A stretch of 64,000 bases of DNA from Mesorhizobium jarvisii (GTDB taxonomy: Bacteria; Pseudomonadota; Alphaproteobacteria; Rhizobiales; Rhizobiaceae), in the NCBI RefSeq assembly GCF_003601985.1, contig NZ_QZXA01000004.1, forward strand, positions 310,001-374,000, written 5' to 3'. Under the pieces are notes generated by a model. That model was not told the origin of the DNA and ran no database searches. It saw only the letters and a list, made by a program, of their open reading frames with translations. Positions 23,464-33,087 of the stretch are shown in pieces; position 1 is the stretch's first letter, and each line of letters opens with the position of its first letter. The position numbers were made by a program, and so were the translations under genes.

Positions 23464-25065
23464 TCAGCGGTCGAGCAGCGCCTGCAGCGTCTCGATGCGG
23501 TCGGCCTCGTTGGCCGGCTTGTCCCAGCGCAGCCGTGAAATGCGGGGAAAGCGCATGGCGACCCCGGATTTGTGCCGGGTGGAGCGGTTGAGCCCCTCGA
23601 AGGCGACTTCCAGCACCAGGCCGTTGTCGCGGTCCGCCCGCACCGAACGCACCGGTCCGAAGCGCTCGACCGTATTGTCCCGAACATATTTGTCGATCTG
23701 CTTCAGTTCTTCGTCGGTGAAGCCGAAATAGGCCTTGCCGACCGGCACCAGTTCCTCCTCGCCCTCGGCTCCGGACCAGACGCCGAACGTGTAGTCGGAG
23801 TAGAAACTCGAGCGCTTGCCATGGCCGCGCTGGGCATACATCAGCACCGCGTCCACCGTGTGCGGATCGCGCTTCCACTTGAACCACGGGCCTTTCGGCC
23901 GGCCGGCGACATAGGGCGAATCCCAGCGCTTCAGCATCACGCCTTCGATGATCGGGTGCGGCGGCGCGCGGCGCAGGTTCTCCAGCGCCTGCCAGTCCTT
24001 GAAGGCGACGAAGGGCGACAGGTCGAAACGGCCGGGGTCGAGCGTTTTCACGAAGGTTTCGAGGCGGCCACGCCGTTCCCGGAACGGCAATGCGCGAAGG
24101 TCTTCGTCGCCCAGCTGAAGCAGGTCGTAGCAACGCATGAAGGCCGGATATTGCTGCTGCATCTTCGGCGTCACCGTCTTGCGGTTCAGCCGCTGCTGCA
24201 AATCCGAGAAGGTCCCCGTCGCCTCACGCGGATCGCCGACCAGCAACTCGCCGTCCAGCGTCGCGGAAAAGTGCATGGCGTCTGCGAGGTCGGGAAAGGC
24301 GCCGGAGACATCGTCGCCGGTGCGCGAATAGAGCCGGCGGATGCCGCCTTCCGCCACCGCCTGGACGCGGATGCCGTCCCATTTCCATTCGGCGGCGTAA
24401 TCCGCCGGGTCGAGCTTTTCGAGATCGCCGTCGCCGACCGGGTTCGACAGCATCACCGGGCGGAACAGCGCCATCGCCGTGTTGCGGGGTTTTTCGGCCT
24501 TGCCTTCCAGCCAGGCGAACAGCGCCGTATAGGGCGGCGACAGACCGTGCCAGAGCTCCTCGATTTCGGCGACGTCGACCTTGCCGAAATCCGCCAGCGC
24601 CTGTTTGGCGAGCCGCGCCGAGACGCCGATGCGCAGGCCGCCGGTGACCAGCTTGATGATGGCGAAGCGCGCCGAAATGCCGGCGCTGTCGAGCAGGCTG
24701 GCCAGCACTTTCGGTCCGTCCGAGCGGCTTGCCGCCTGCAGTTTGGCCACGACCTTGCCGAGCGTCGGCTCGCGGTTGGGGATCTTGCCCGGCGTCCGCG
24801 GCCAGACCAGTGACACCGTTTCGGCGAGATCGCCGACATAGTCGTAGGAGTAGCCGAACAGCACGGGATCCATCCGTTCTGTGACCAGCATGCGCAGCAT
24901 GGCCGGCTTGACCGCGGCTATTGTGAGGTCACCGGTGATGGCCGCCAGCGCCAGCCCGCGATCCGGATCCTCGACGGTTCGGAAATAGTCGACCAGCAGC
25001 GTCAGCTTGCCGTTGCGCGACGGCGTCAGCACAAGGCGGTCGAGAAGTTCTGCGAAGCGGTTCAT
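23464..25065 (-). CDS. ATP-dependent DNA ligase (exonuclease-associated repair type)
   Basis: A 533-aa ligase that seals DNA nicks with ATP. An N-terminal ligase-specific domain (MNRFAELLDRLVLTPSRNGK) precedes the adenylation domain. The latter has motif I, EWKWDGIRVQ, with the nucleotide-binding lysine, followed by LYSRTGDDVSGAFPD, TLDGELLVG and EGVMLKRWDSPY. The C-terminal OB fold follows. The family is that of stand-alone bacterial ligases clustered with a beta-CASP exonuclease, a DEXH helicase and a metallophosphoesterase in a DNA damage response set. Here the exonuclease gene is immediately upstream (4-base gap), but the other two partners are not in the window. Confidence 0.93.
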   Translation of the reverse strand: MNRFAELLDRLVLTPSRNGKLTLLVDYFRTVEDPDRGLALAAITGDLTIAAVKPAMLRMLVTERMDPVLFGYSYDYVGDLAETVSLVWPRTPGKIPNREPTLGKVVAKLQAASRSDGPKVLASLLDSAGISARFAIIKLVTGGLRIGVSARLAKQALADFGKVDVAEIEELWHGLSPPYTALFAWLEGKAEKPRNTAMALFRPVMLSNPVGDGDLEKLDPADYAAEWKWDGIRVQAVAEGGIRRLYSRTGDDVSGAFPDLADAMHFSATLDGELLVGDPREATGTFSDLQQRLNRKTVTPKMQQQYPAFMRCYDLLQLGDEDLRALPFRERRGRLETFVKTLDPGRFDLSPFVAFKDWQALENLRRAPPHPIIEGVMLKRWDSPYVAGRPKGPWFKWKRDPHTVDAVLMYAQRGHGKRSSFYSDYTFGVWSGAEGEEELVPVGKAYFGFTDEELKQIDKYVRDNTVERFGPVRSVRADRDNGLVLEVAFEGLNRSTRHKSGVAMRFPRISRLRWDKPANEADRIETLQALLDR

Positions 25066-25069
25066 GGCT

Positions 25070-26077
25070 TCAATCGCCTTCGTCCTCATAGCCCACCAGA
25101 TGCAGCGGCCGGGCGGCGATGCCTTCGAGCTCGCACCAGCGAACCAGCGCTTCCTCGCGGCCATGCGTCACCCAGATCTCCTCGGCGCCGGTCTCCTTGA
25201 TGGTGGCGGTGAGTTCGTCCCAATCGGCATGGTCCGAGATGATCAGCGGCAGTTCGACGCTGCCTTGCTTGGCGCGCTGGCGGATGCGCATCCAGCCCGA
25301 CGCAAAGCACGAGATCGGATCGGGAAAGCGCCGCGCCCAACGATCGGCGAAGGCCGATGGCGGGCCGACGACGATGGCGCCGGCAAAGTCATCCTTGCCG
25401 CCCTCGACCGTTGCCGGCTCGAGGACACCCAGGTCGATGCCCTGGCTCTGATAGTATTCGCTGAGCCTGGCCAGCGCGCCATGGATGTAAAGCGGCCTGT
25501 CATAGCCGGCATCGCGCAACAGCCGCATCACGCGCTGCGCCTTGCCCAACGCATAGGCGCCGACCAGATGCGAGCGTTCGGGAAACTGCGCCGCCGATTT
25601 CAGCAGGCGGGCGATCTCTTCCGTGTCGGGTGGATGGCGAAACACCGGCAGGCCGAAGGTCGCCTCGGTGATGAAGACGTCGCAGCGGATCGGTTCGAAC
25701 GGCGCGCAGGTCGCATCCTTTTGCCGTTTGTAATCGCCGGAGGCGACGATGCGCGTGCCCTGATGCTCGACCGATATCTGCGCCGAACCCAGCACATGGC
25801 CGGCCGGATGGAAGCTGACGCTGACATCGTTCAGAGCGATCGTCTCGCCGAGCGGTGCGGCTTGGGTCGTTCCGGCAAAGTCCTCACCGTAGCGCAGGGC
25901 CATAATGTCGAGCGTCTGCTGCGTCGCCAGCACCGAGCGGTGGCCGGAGCGTGCGTGGTCGGAATGGCCGTGCGTGATCAGCGCCCGGTCCACCGGCCGC
26001 ACCGGGTCGATAAAAAAATCGCCCGGGGGGCAGTAAAGGCCTTCGGGCCGGGGATGAAGCAGGTCGCTGGCGCGCAT
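25070..26077 (-). CDS. Ligase-associated DNA damage response exonuclease (metallo-beta-lactamase/beta-CASP fold)
   Basis: A 335-aa nuclease. The metal site is ALITHGHSDHARSGHR (HxHxDH motif), followed by FHPAGHVLGSAQI with a further His and ASGDYKR with the conserved Asp. Proteins of this group resemble mRNA-processing CPSF-type and SNM1-type nucleases and occur next to ATP-dependent DNA ligases. The ATG at 26077 (MRASDLLHPRPEGLYC) fits the family beginning; a longer in-frame start at 26158 adds 27 unconvincing residues. It is co-transcribed with the ligase. Confidence 0.92.
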   Translation of the reverse strand: MRASDLLHPRPEGLYCPPGDFFIDPVRPVDRALITHGHSDHARSGHRSVLATQQTLDIMALRYGEDFAGTTQAAPLGETIALNDVSVSFHPAGHVLGSAQISVEHQGTRIVASGDYKRQKDATCAPFEPIRCDVFITEATFGLPVFRHPPDTEEIARLLKSAAQFPERSHLVGAYALGKAQRVMRLLRDAGYDRPLYIHGALARLSEYYQSQGIDLGVLEPATVEGGKDDFAGAIVVGPPSAFADRWARRFPDPISCFASGWMRIRQRAKQGSVELPLIISDHADWDELTATIKETGAEEIWVTHGREEALVRWCELEGIAARPLHLVGYEDEGD

Positions 26078-26227
26078 GGTCCCCAAGATAGGATATAATT
26101 CCGCTGCGGGAAGCCTGATGTCGGAGACTGCTGACTCTCCTGGGCAAAGGGCGCTCAATTCGGTTCAGCTTCCGCATCCTTTGCTCTAAAGAGGTGGCGG
26201 CCGGCCTCCACCGGCGGAACCATCATC

Positions 26228-27145
26228 ATGAAACCGCTTCAGACATCCTCCGGCGATTTGAACGCCGATCGCCGTGCCGACTATGCCGAGATGCTATTTG
26301 CCTCCGGCGATCGCACGGCGGCGGCCGAGCTGCTGCTCGGCGCATTGGAGCTGGCGCCGCAATGGGCAATGGGCTGGTTCCGCCTCGGCGAGATGCAGGA
26401 GACATCGGGCAGGCTCGACCTGGCGGCGCAGGGCTGGACGATGTCGCTGAAACTGGACCCGGCCGACCGCCAGGGCGCGGCCCTCAAACTGCAGCTGATC
26501 GGCAAGGCTCCGCTCGCCGCCGCGCCGCCCAGTGCTTTTGTCGAGGCGCTGTTCGACCACTATGCCGAGACATTCGAGGAGATGCTGGTCGGCAAGCTCG
26601 ACTACCGCTTGCCCGAATTTCTCGAGCAGATGATTCGCAAGGCAAGGCCGGGTCGCTTCCGCGTGGCGCTCGACCTTGGTTGCGGAACGGGACTGATGGG
26701 CGAGAGGCTGAGGCCGATCGTCGACCGGCTGGAAGGGGTCGATATATCGGCCAGGATGCTGAAGAAGGCGCGGGCGAAAGGCATCTACCACACGCTGACA
26801 AAAGCGGATCTGCAGGGATTTTCCCATTCAGGCGAAAGGCCCGATCTGGTGACATCGGCCGATGTCCTGATCTACATCGGCGCGCTCGATGGTCTGGTGG
26901 GCACCGTTGCCGGTCGGCTCGCCGAAGGCGGCCTGTTTGCCTTCTCCGTCGAGACACTGGCAGACGACGGCGATTTCGCGCTGCAGCCCTCGCGGCGCTA
27001 CGCCCATTCGCAGCCCTATGTCAGGCGGACACTGGAGGCCAACGGGCTTGCGATCCTGGCGCTGGAGCCAACCACCATCCGGCAGGATCGCCGCGAGCCC
27101 GTCAAAGGGCTGGGCGTTGTGGCGTGGAAGCCTCACGCCGTTTGA
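26228..27145 (+). CDS. TPR-containing class I SAM-dependent methyltransferase
   Basis: A 305-aa protein. Residues ~15-90 are helical TPR-like repeats (AEMLFASGDRTAAAELLLGA, WFRLGEMQETSGRLDLAAQG). The Rossmann methyltransferase domain follows with SAM motif I, VALDLGCGTGLMGE, near residue 155, then GVDISARMLKKARAKG and SADVLIYIGAL. The N-terminal FVEALFDHYAETFEEMLVGK segment is typical of TPR-linked methyltransferases. The substrate is unknown. It is divergent from the exonuclease-ligase pair, with 150 bases between them. Confidence 0.88.
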   Translation: MKPLQTSSGDLNADRRADYAEMLFASGDRTAAAELLLGALELAPQWAMGWFRLGEMQETSGRLDLAAQGWTMSLKLDPADRQGAALKLQLIGKAPLAAAPPSAFVEALFDHYAETFEEMLVGKLDYRLPEFLEQMIRKARPGRFRVALDLGCGTGLMGERLRPIVDRLEGVDISARMLKKARAKGIYHTLTKADLQGFSHSGERPDLVTSADVLIYIGALDGLVGTVAGRLAEGGLFAFSVETLADDGDFALQPSRRYAHSQPYVRRTLEANGLAILALEPTTIRQDRREPVKGLGVVAWKPHAV

Positions 27146-27253
27146 AGCGTGCATGAACACCATCCCGCTGCTGCGAAAAAGTCCGATTTGCGTGCGCGAC
27201 TGATATTTGCGATCTGGTCGCGTCAGGGCGGGATATCAGGAGGAGCATATCGG

Positions 27254-27616
27254 ATGCGCTGGAACATGATGATCTTGGCATCTTGCCTGGCAACGGCCGG
27301 CTGCGTCGGCAATTCGATGTCCGAGCGGCAGGACGCCGACGTAGAATCCTCCCTGCAGTACGACACCGTGCCGTGCGATCAATTGCTGGCGCAACGCAAT
27401 GGCCTGGCGCAGCAATACAACCTGCCTGTGACCGCGAAGCCGACCTTCTCCAATCCCGCGATGGGTTTCGGTCCGTTCACGCCCGACATGCGTTCCAAGG
27501 CCAAGCGCGACAGCGACAAGGCGTCAGGCGAGATCGATGCCATGAACCGGTCGATCGAGCGCCGCGACTGCGGCAAGCCGGACAATCAGAAGAAGAAGTT
27601 CGCCCTGCCGAGCTGA
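27254..27616 (+). CDS. Small predicted lipoprotein, function unknown
   Basis: A 120-aa protein with a lipoprotein signal: a short hydrophobic stretch and lipobox LATAGC, giving a mature N-terminal cysteine near residue 17. The mature part is polar, with two more cysteines (VPCDQLL and RRDCGKP) that might pair. GGAGGA about nine bases upstream supports the ATG at 27254. I do not recognise a family. Confidence 0.75.
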   Translation: MRWNMMILASCLATAGCVGNSMSERQDADVESSLQYDTVPCDQLLAQRNGLAQQYNLPVTAKPTFSNPAMGFGPFTPDMRSKAKRDSDKASGEIDAMNRSIERRDCGKPDNQKKKFALPS

Positions 27617-27684
27617 AAATAGCAGCAGCTGTCCGACGAGAGTGATCGCCGGCAGCATGCTCGCGTCCGCGTAGGGGACGATCG

Positions 27685-28210
27685 ATGAAACTCTCGGACC
27701 TTGGCGACCGCATCTGCATTCTGGGGCCGTCCAACAGCGGCAAGTCGACCCTGGCCGATGCGATTGCCCGCAAGCGTGGCCTGGAGCCCGTTCACCTCGA
27801 TCTGCTTCATCATGCCCAACACCGACTGGGAGCCGCGTCCAAAGGCCGAATTCATTGCCTTGCATGACGGCGCGATCGCCAGCGAGCGTTGGGTGATGGA
27901 CGGAAATTACTCGATCTGCATGCCGCAACGTTTCCGGCGGGCGACGGGAGTGATCCTGCTGGATATCTCCACGCCGGCAAGCCTGCTGCGTTATTTCAGG
28001 CGAAGCTGGTTTGAGAAGAACAGGCGCGGTGCCCTGGAAGGCGGACGCGACAGCGTCAAATGGGACATGATCCACCATATTGCCGTGACCACGCCGAAAA
28101 ACCGCCGGAGATACCAGGCGATGTTCGAGGATCTCGACCTGCCGAAGCTGCAGCTGTCCTCCGTGAGAGCAATCAAGCAGTGCTTCAGGGACTGGGATCT
28201 GGCGATGTAA
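27685..28210 (+). pseudogene. P-loop nucleotide kinase-like gene with a frameshift
   Basis: Two overlapping frames together make one adenylate-kinase/topology-modulation-like P-loop protein of about 170 aa. The first frame (from 27685) gives RICILGPSNSGKSTLADAIA, a Walker A motif, up to EPVHLDLLHH near 27815. The protein then continues in the next frame with MPNTDWEPRPKAEFIALHDG, WVMDGNYS and WDMIHHIAVTTPKNRRRYQA, ending at 28210. The change corresponds to one extra base or two missing bases around CTTCATCATGCCC (27808-27820). Either the gene is broken or the base sequence is wrong here. It converges on the ghrA gene with only 8 bases between. Confidence 0.78.
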
Positions 28211-28218
28211 GACCCTGG

Positions 28219-29160
28219 CTAATATCCCGCCTTGCGATCCACCAGATTCTCGAGCTTTTCGCCGCGCTCGAAGGCGTCCATCTGGCGCAGCATGGTCGGC
28301 GCCAGGTGCATCGGATCGGAGGTCGCCGCGGCGTGCGGCGTCACGAACACTTTCGGATGGTTCCACAACGGGCTGGTCTTCGGCAGCGGTTCGACCTCGA
28401 ACACGTCCAGGCTTGCCTCCTTCAGCGTGCCGTCATCCAGTGCCCGCACGATGTCGGCATCCTTTTGCAGGCGGCCGCGTCCGGCATTGATCAAGACCGA
28501 ACCGCCGAGGCCGTTGCGTTTGCGCAATTCCTTCAGCACGCCGTAATTGATGATGCCTTGCGTGTCCGGCGTCAGCGGCAAAAGCACGACAAGGATATCG
28601 GTCGCGTTGAGGAAGGGGATCAACCCGGCCTCGCCGGAATAGGTCGCCACCCCTTGCATCGGCCGCTCGGTGCGCGACCAGCCATTGACCGCGAAGCCGA
28701 GCGACAGCAGCACCGAGGCCGCGGCGCGGCCGAGATTGCCGAGCCCCATAATGCCGACGGATATGTCGCCGGCCGGCCGCTGCGGCGGCTCGTGCCAGAT
28801 CTTCTTTTGCTGCTGCTGCCGGTAGAGCAGGCCCTGGCGATGATGATCGAGCACCCGCCAGACGACATATTCGGTCATGTATTGCGTGAGGTTGTCGGCG
28901 ACGACCTTGACGATCGGCACGTCGGGCAGGCCGGGATCGGCGAAGATGTGGTCGACGCCGGCGCCGATGGAGAAGATGGCGCGCAGATTGGGCAGCGAAG
29001 ACAACAAATTGGGCTTCTGCTTCCACACCACCGCATAGGTGATCGACGGATCCTTGGCGCCGTCCGGCTCCAGCACCACCTCGCGCTCGGCCGACAGAAG
29101 CTCGCGCCAGCGCTGCGGGTGAAAGCCGGTGACGGCAAGCAGAATGCGGCCTTTTTCCAT
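28219..29160 (-). CDS. ghrA: Glyoxylate/hydroxypyruvate reductase A-type D-2-hydroxyacid dehydrogenase
   Basis: A 313-aa NAD(P)H-dependent dehydrogenase that reduces glyoxylate or hydroxypyruvate. The dinucleotide-binding motif is VGIMGLGNLGRAAASVLLSLG. The catalytic set includes INAGRGRL (Arg region), a Glu in the DVFEVEPLP stretch, and the His in VFVTPHAAA. The N-terminal SIGAGVDHI segment is characteristic of GhrA-like enzymes. It lies 29 bases after yejF on the same strand and may be the last gene of the yej operon; a functional link is not obvious. Confidence 0.88.
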   Translation of the reverse strand: MEKGRILLAVTGFHPQRWRELLSAEREVVLEPDGAKDPSITYAVVWKQKPNLLSSLPNLRAIFSIGAGVDHIFADPGLPDVPIVKVVADNLTQYMTEYVVWRVLDHHRQGLLYRQQQQKKIWHEPPQRPAGDISVGIMGLGNLGRAAASVLLSLGFAVNGWSRTERPMQGVATYSGEAGLIPFLNATDILVVLLPLTPDTQGIINYGVLKELRKRNGLGGSVLINAGRGRLQKDADIVRALDDGTLKEASLDVFEVEPLPKTSPLWNHPKVFVTPHAAATSDPMHLAPTMLRQMDAFERGEKLENLVDRKAGY

Positions 29161-29189
29161 CGCGATTCGTCTAGTCCTCTTTACGCAAA

Positions 29190-30821
29190 TTACTCGCTGA
29201 CGATGCCGACCGGCGCCGTCTCTATCTTGAAGGCGGCCGAGATCAGTGCCCGAGTATAGTCGGTTTGCGGATTTTCAAAAATCTGCTGGGAAGGGCCGGC
29301 TTCGACGATCTGGCCATTGCGCATGACGATGACGTCGTTGGCAAGCGCCCGGATGACTTTGAGATCGTGGCTGATGAAGAGATAGGCGAGGTCGTGCTTG
29401 GCCTGCAGATTGCGCAGGAGGTCGACGACCTGCGCCTGCACGCTCATGTCGAGCGCCGATGTGGGCTCGTCCAGCATGACGAAGCGCGGGTTTAGCACCA
29501 TGGCGCGCGCGATCGCGACACGCTGGCGCTGGCCGCCGGAAAACTCGTGCGGATAGCGGTTGCGGGTCGCCGGATCGAGCCCGACCTCCTTCAGCACGTC
29601 CGCAACCTTGTCGTCGCGTTCATCGGGCGACAGTTTCGGCTCGTGGATCTTCAGGCCCTCCTCGATGATCTCGGCGATCGACATGCGCGGGCTGAGCGAG
29701 CCGAACGGATCCTGGAACACGATCTGCAATTCGCGCCTGAGCGGCCGCATGGCGTTGAAGGTGAGCTGGTTGATGTCGCGGCCGTTGAACCGGATGGTTC
29801 CCGTCGACGAGATCATGCGTGCCAGGGCCAGGCCGAGCGTCGTCTTGCCGGAGCCGGACTCGCCGACCACGCCCAGCGTCTGGCCGGCGCGCACGGTGAC
29901 ATCGATGCCGTCGACAGCCTTCACATGGTCGACCGTGCGGCGGAAGAAGCCCTGCTTGATCGGAAACCAGACTTTTATGTCCTTGCCGGCCATCACCGGC
30001 TTGGCGTCGGCGTTGGCGGCCGGTGGCTTGCCCTTCGGCTCGGCTGCCAGCAGGTGGCGCGTATAGGGGTGCTGCGGGTTGGCGAAGATCTCCTTGGTCG
30101 GTCCGGTCTCGACGATCTTGCCCTTGGTCATCACGCAGACCCGGTCGGCGATCTTGCGCACGATGCCGAGATCGTGGGTGATGAACAGCATCGACATGCC
30201 TTTGCGGCTTTTGAGGCCCGCGAGCAGTTCGAGGATCTGCGCCTGCACCGTGACGTCGAGCGCCGTTGTCGGCTCGTCGGCGATCAGCAGTTCCGGTTCG
30301 TTGGCCAGTGCCATGGCGATCATGACGCGCTGGCGCTGGCCGCCGGACAGCTGATGCGGATAGGCGTCGAGCCGCTTCTGCGGATCGCGGATGCCGACCT
30401 CGTTGAGCAGTTCCAGCGTGCGCGCCTTGGCTGGGCGGTCGGCCATGCCCTGATGCAGTTTCAGGATCTCGACGATCTGATGCTCGATCGTGTGCAGCGG
30501 ATTGAGCGAGGTCATCGGCTCCTGGAAGATCATGGTGATCTTGTTGCCGCGCACTTGCCGCAATTGCTTCTCGCTCATCGCCAAAAGGTCGGCGCCCTCG
30601 AACAGGATTTTCCCCGAGGGATGGCTGGCGCTGGGGTAGGGCAGCAGTTTCAGCACCGACAGCGCAGAGACCGACTTGCCGGAGCCGGACTCGCCCACCA
30701 GCGCGATCGTCTCGCCCTTGGCGATGTCGAAGGAGATATGGTCGACGGCGACAGACTGGCCGCCGCCCTGGCTGAAGGCGACGCTGAGGTCCTGTACGCT
30801 GAGCAGAGGCGCTTCGCTCAT
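29190..30821 (-). CDS. yejF: Microcin C/peptide ABC transporter, duplicated ATPase (YejF)
   Basis: A 543-aa ATPase carrying two complete ABC domains. The first has Walker [13 protein letters not shown], signature LSGGQRQRV and Walker B LLIADEPT. The second has [28 protein letters not shown] and [14 protein letters not shown] fused double ATPase is the mark of YejF as opposed to separate DppD/DppF. The start at 30821 overlaps the yejE stop by 4 bases (ATGA). It powers uptake by YejBE of peptides captured by the YejA proteins. Confidence 0.95.
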   Translation of the reverse strand: MSEAPLLSVQDLSVAFSQGGGQSVAVDHISFDIAKGETIALVGESGSGKSVSALSVLKLLPYPSASHPSGKILFEGADLLAMSEKQLRQVRGNKITMIFQEPMTSLNPLHTIEHQIVEILKLHQGMADRPAKARTLELLNEVGIRDPQKRLDAYPHQLSGGQRQRVMIAMALANEPELLIADEPTTALDVTVQAQILELLAGLKSRKGMSMLFITHDLGIVRKIADRVCVMTKGKIVETGPTKEIFANPQHPYTRHLLAAEPKGKPPAANADAKPVMAGKDIKVWFPIKQGFFRRTVDHVKAVDGIDVTVRAGQTLGVVGESGSGKTTLGLALARMISSTGTIRFNGRDINQLTFNAMRPLRRELQIVFQDPFGSLSPRMSIAEIIEEGLKIHEPKLSPDERDDKVADVLKEVGLDPATRNRYPHEFSGGQRQRVAIARAMVLNPRFVMLDEPTSALDMSVQAQVVDLLRNLQAKHDLAYLFISHDLKVIRALANDVIVMRNGQIVEAGPSQQIFENPQTDYTRALISAAFKIETAPVGIVSE

Positions 30822-31963
30822 TTGAACGTCTTGCGCGGATCGAAGGCGTCGCGAGTCGCCTCGCCGACAAAGACCAGCAGCGACAGCATCAGCGAGATGA
30901 CGACGAAGCCGGAAATGCCGAGCCACGGCGCATTGAGGTTGCGCTGCGCCTGCTTCAACAACTCACCGAGCGAGGCGGACCCCGGCGGCAGGCCGAAGCC
31001 GAGATAGTCGAGCGAGGTCAGTGTCGAGATCGAGCCCGAGAGCAGGAAGGGCATGAAGGTCAATGTCGCCACCATGGCGTTGGGCAACAGATGCCGGAAC
31101 ATGATGGTGCGGTTGGGCACGCCGAGCGCGCGGGCGGCGTTGACGTACTCGAAGTTGCGGGCGCGCAGGAACTCGGCCCGCACGACGCCGACCAGCGCCA
31201 CCCAGGAGAACAACAGCATCAGCCCGAGCAGGATGAAGAAGCCCGGCGGCAGGATGGCGGCGACGATGAGCAAGAGATAGAGCACCGGAATTGCCGACCA
31301 GATTTCGATGAAGCGCTGGAACAGCAGGTCCGTCCAGCCGCCGAAATAGCCCTGCAGGGCGCCGGCGCCGACGCCGATCAGGGCAGAGCCGGCGGTCAGG
31401 ATCAGCCCGAACAGCACCGAGATACGGAAACCGTAGATGACGCGCGCCAAGACGTCGCGTGCCTGGTCGTCGGTGCCGAGCCAGTTCCAGTTGCCGACGA
31501 TGCAGGCGGGGTCGGCAGCCCCTTGCGGATACTGGTTGCAGCGCTTGGCGGCGTCATACTGCCAGGACGGCTTGGCCGGTGCGGCTTCCGGAATGGCATT
31601 GTTGACGGTCTGGTAGGAATAGCGGATCGGCGGCCAGATCATCCAGCCATTGGCGTTGATCTCGTCCTGGATCACCGGATCGCGATAGTCGGTGACGGCA
31701 TAGAAGCCGCCGAACTTTTCCTCCGGGTAGGCGACCAGCACCGGAAACAGGATCTCGCCCTTGTAGGAAGCGATGATCGGCTTGTCGTTGGCGATGAATT
31801 CGGCAAACAGCGACAGCACGAACAGGACAAGGAAAATCCACAACGACCAGTAGCCGCGCCTGTTCGCCTTGAAATTCTGCAGGCGGCGCTTGTTGAGCGG
31901 CGACAGGAACGGCCGTGGCATCCGCTCCGGCACCACGCCGGCGGTGACGCTCGCCTCCGACAT
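30818..31963 (-). CDS. yejE: Microcin C/peptide ABC transporter permease (YejE)
   Basis: A 381-aa DppC-family permease. It has the long periplasmic insertion typical of YejE after the first helix (YPEEKFGGFYAVTDYRDP to NQYPQGAADPACIVGNWNWL), then the LGTDDQARDVLARVIYGFR signature. The EAA loop is AEFLRARNFEYVNAARALG. The start at 31963 (MSEASVTAG) shares one base with the yejB stop (TGATG). The fused open frame extends upstream in yejB DNA, but only this start gives the family N-terminus. Confidence 0.94.
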   Translation of the reverse strand: MSEASVTAGVVPERMPRPFLSPLNKRRLQNFKANRRGYWSLWIFLVLFVLSLFAEFIANDKPIIASYKGEILFPVLVAYPEEKFGGFYAVTDYRDPVIQDEINANGWMIWPPIRYSYQTVNNAIPEAAPAKPSWQYDAAKRCNQYPQGAADPACIVGNWNWLGTDDQARDVLARVIYGFRISVLFGLILTAGSALIGVGAGALQGYFGGWTDLLFQRFIEIWSAIPVLYLLLIVAAILPPGFFILLGLMLLFSWVALVGVVRAEFLRARNFEYVNAARALGVPNRTIMFRHLLPNAMVATLTFMPFLLSGSISTLTSLDYLGFGLPPGSASLGELLKQAQRNLNAPWLGISGFVVISLMLSLLVFVGEATRDAFDPRKTFK

Positions 31964-33057
31964 CAGACGTCTCTCCGCTCGAAATCGATGCGCGGATCGA
32001 CCCAGGTGTACATCAGGTCGGACAGCAATCCGACGAACAGGCCGAGAAGCGAGAAGATGTAGAGGTTTGCGAACACCACGGGATAGTCGCGCTCGACCAC
32101 CGATCGGAAGCCGAGCAGACCGAGGCCATCGAGCGAGAAGATGTTCTCGATCAGCAGCGAACCGGTGAAGAAGGCCGAGATGAAGGCGCCGGGAAAGCCG
32201 GCAATGACGATCAGCATGGCATTGCGGAAGACATGGCCATAGAGCACCTGCCGCTCCGACAGGCCCTTGGCCCGCGCCGTCACCACATATTGCTTGCGGA
32301 TTTCCTCCAGGAACGAGTTCTTGGTCAAAAGCGTCGTCGTTGCGAAGGCCGAGAGCACCAGCGCCGTCAGCGGCAGGGTCATGTGCCAGGCATAGTCGGC
32401 GATCTTGGCCGGCCAGGACAACTGGTCCCAATTGTCCGAGACGATGCCGCGCAACGGGAACCAGTCCCAGAACGAGCCGCCGGCGAACAGCACCATCAGC
32501 ATGATGCCGAACAGGAAGCCGGGAATGGCATAGCCGACGATGACGACGCCGCTGGTCCAGACGTCGAAGGGCGTGCCGTCCTTGACCGCCTTGCGGATGC
32601 CGAGCGGAATGGAGATCAGATAGGACAAGAGCGTGATCCAAAGGCCGATCGAGATCGAAACCGGCATCTTCTCGAGGATCAGGTCAAGCACCGAGATATC
32701 GCGGAAATAGCTGTTGCCGAAATCGAACCGGATGTAGTTCCACAGCATCATGCCGAAGCGCTCAAGCGGCGGCTTGTCGAAGCCGAACTGCTTCTCCAGC
32801 TTCTTGATGAATTCCGGATCGAGCCCCTGCGCGCCGCGATATTTCGAGCTGACGTCGCCGGCGACGTCGAAATTGGAACCGCCCGCATCGCCGCCGCCAC
32901 CGCCGAGGCGGTCGCTGCCGCCCTGATTGGTCAGCTTGGCGATGACCTGCTCGACCGGGCCGCCCGGCGCGAACTGGATGACGGCGAAGGAGATCGCCAT
33001 GATGCCGAACAGGGTCGGGATCATCAAAAGGATGCGGCGCAGTATATAGGCGCCCAT
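31963..33057 (-). CDS. yejB: Microcin C/peptide ABC transporter permease (YejB)
   Basis: A 364-aa DppB-family permease. It begins [20 protein letters not shown] and contains the YejB-specific insertion with [16 protein letters not shown] and [20 protein letters not shown]. The EAA-loop region is [20 protein letters not shown]. The 30-base gap to the second yejA gene and the one-base overlap with yejE place it in the middle of the operon. It forms the membrane channel with YejE. Confidence 0.94.
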   Translation of the reverse strand: MGAYILRRILLMIPTLFGIMAISFAVIQFAPGGPVEQVIAKLTNQGGSDRLGGGGGDAGGSNFDVAGDVSSKYRGAQGLDPEFIKKLEKQFGFDKPPLERFGMMLWNYIRFDFGNSYFRDISVLDLILEKMPVSISIGLWITLLSYLISIPLGIRKAVKDGTPFDVWTSGVVIVGYAIPGFLFGIMLMVLFAGGSFWDWFPLRGIVSDNWDQLSWPAKIADYAWHMTLPLTALVLSAFATTTLLTKNSFLEEIRKQYVVTARAKGLSERQVLYGHVFRNAMLIVIAGFPGAFISAFFTGSLLIENIFSLDGLGLLGFRSVVERDYPVVFANLYIFSLLGLFVGLLSDLMYTWVDPRIDFERRDV

Positions 33058-33087
33058 CAGGCTTCCTGCCCTTTTTGGACTGAGATC

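Noticed and set aside
29547..31007. 486-codon open frame opposite yejF/yejE
   Set aside because: Shadow of two ABC transporter genes with correct motifs on the other strand.
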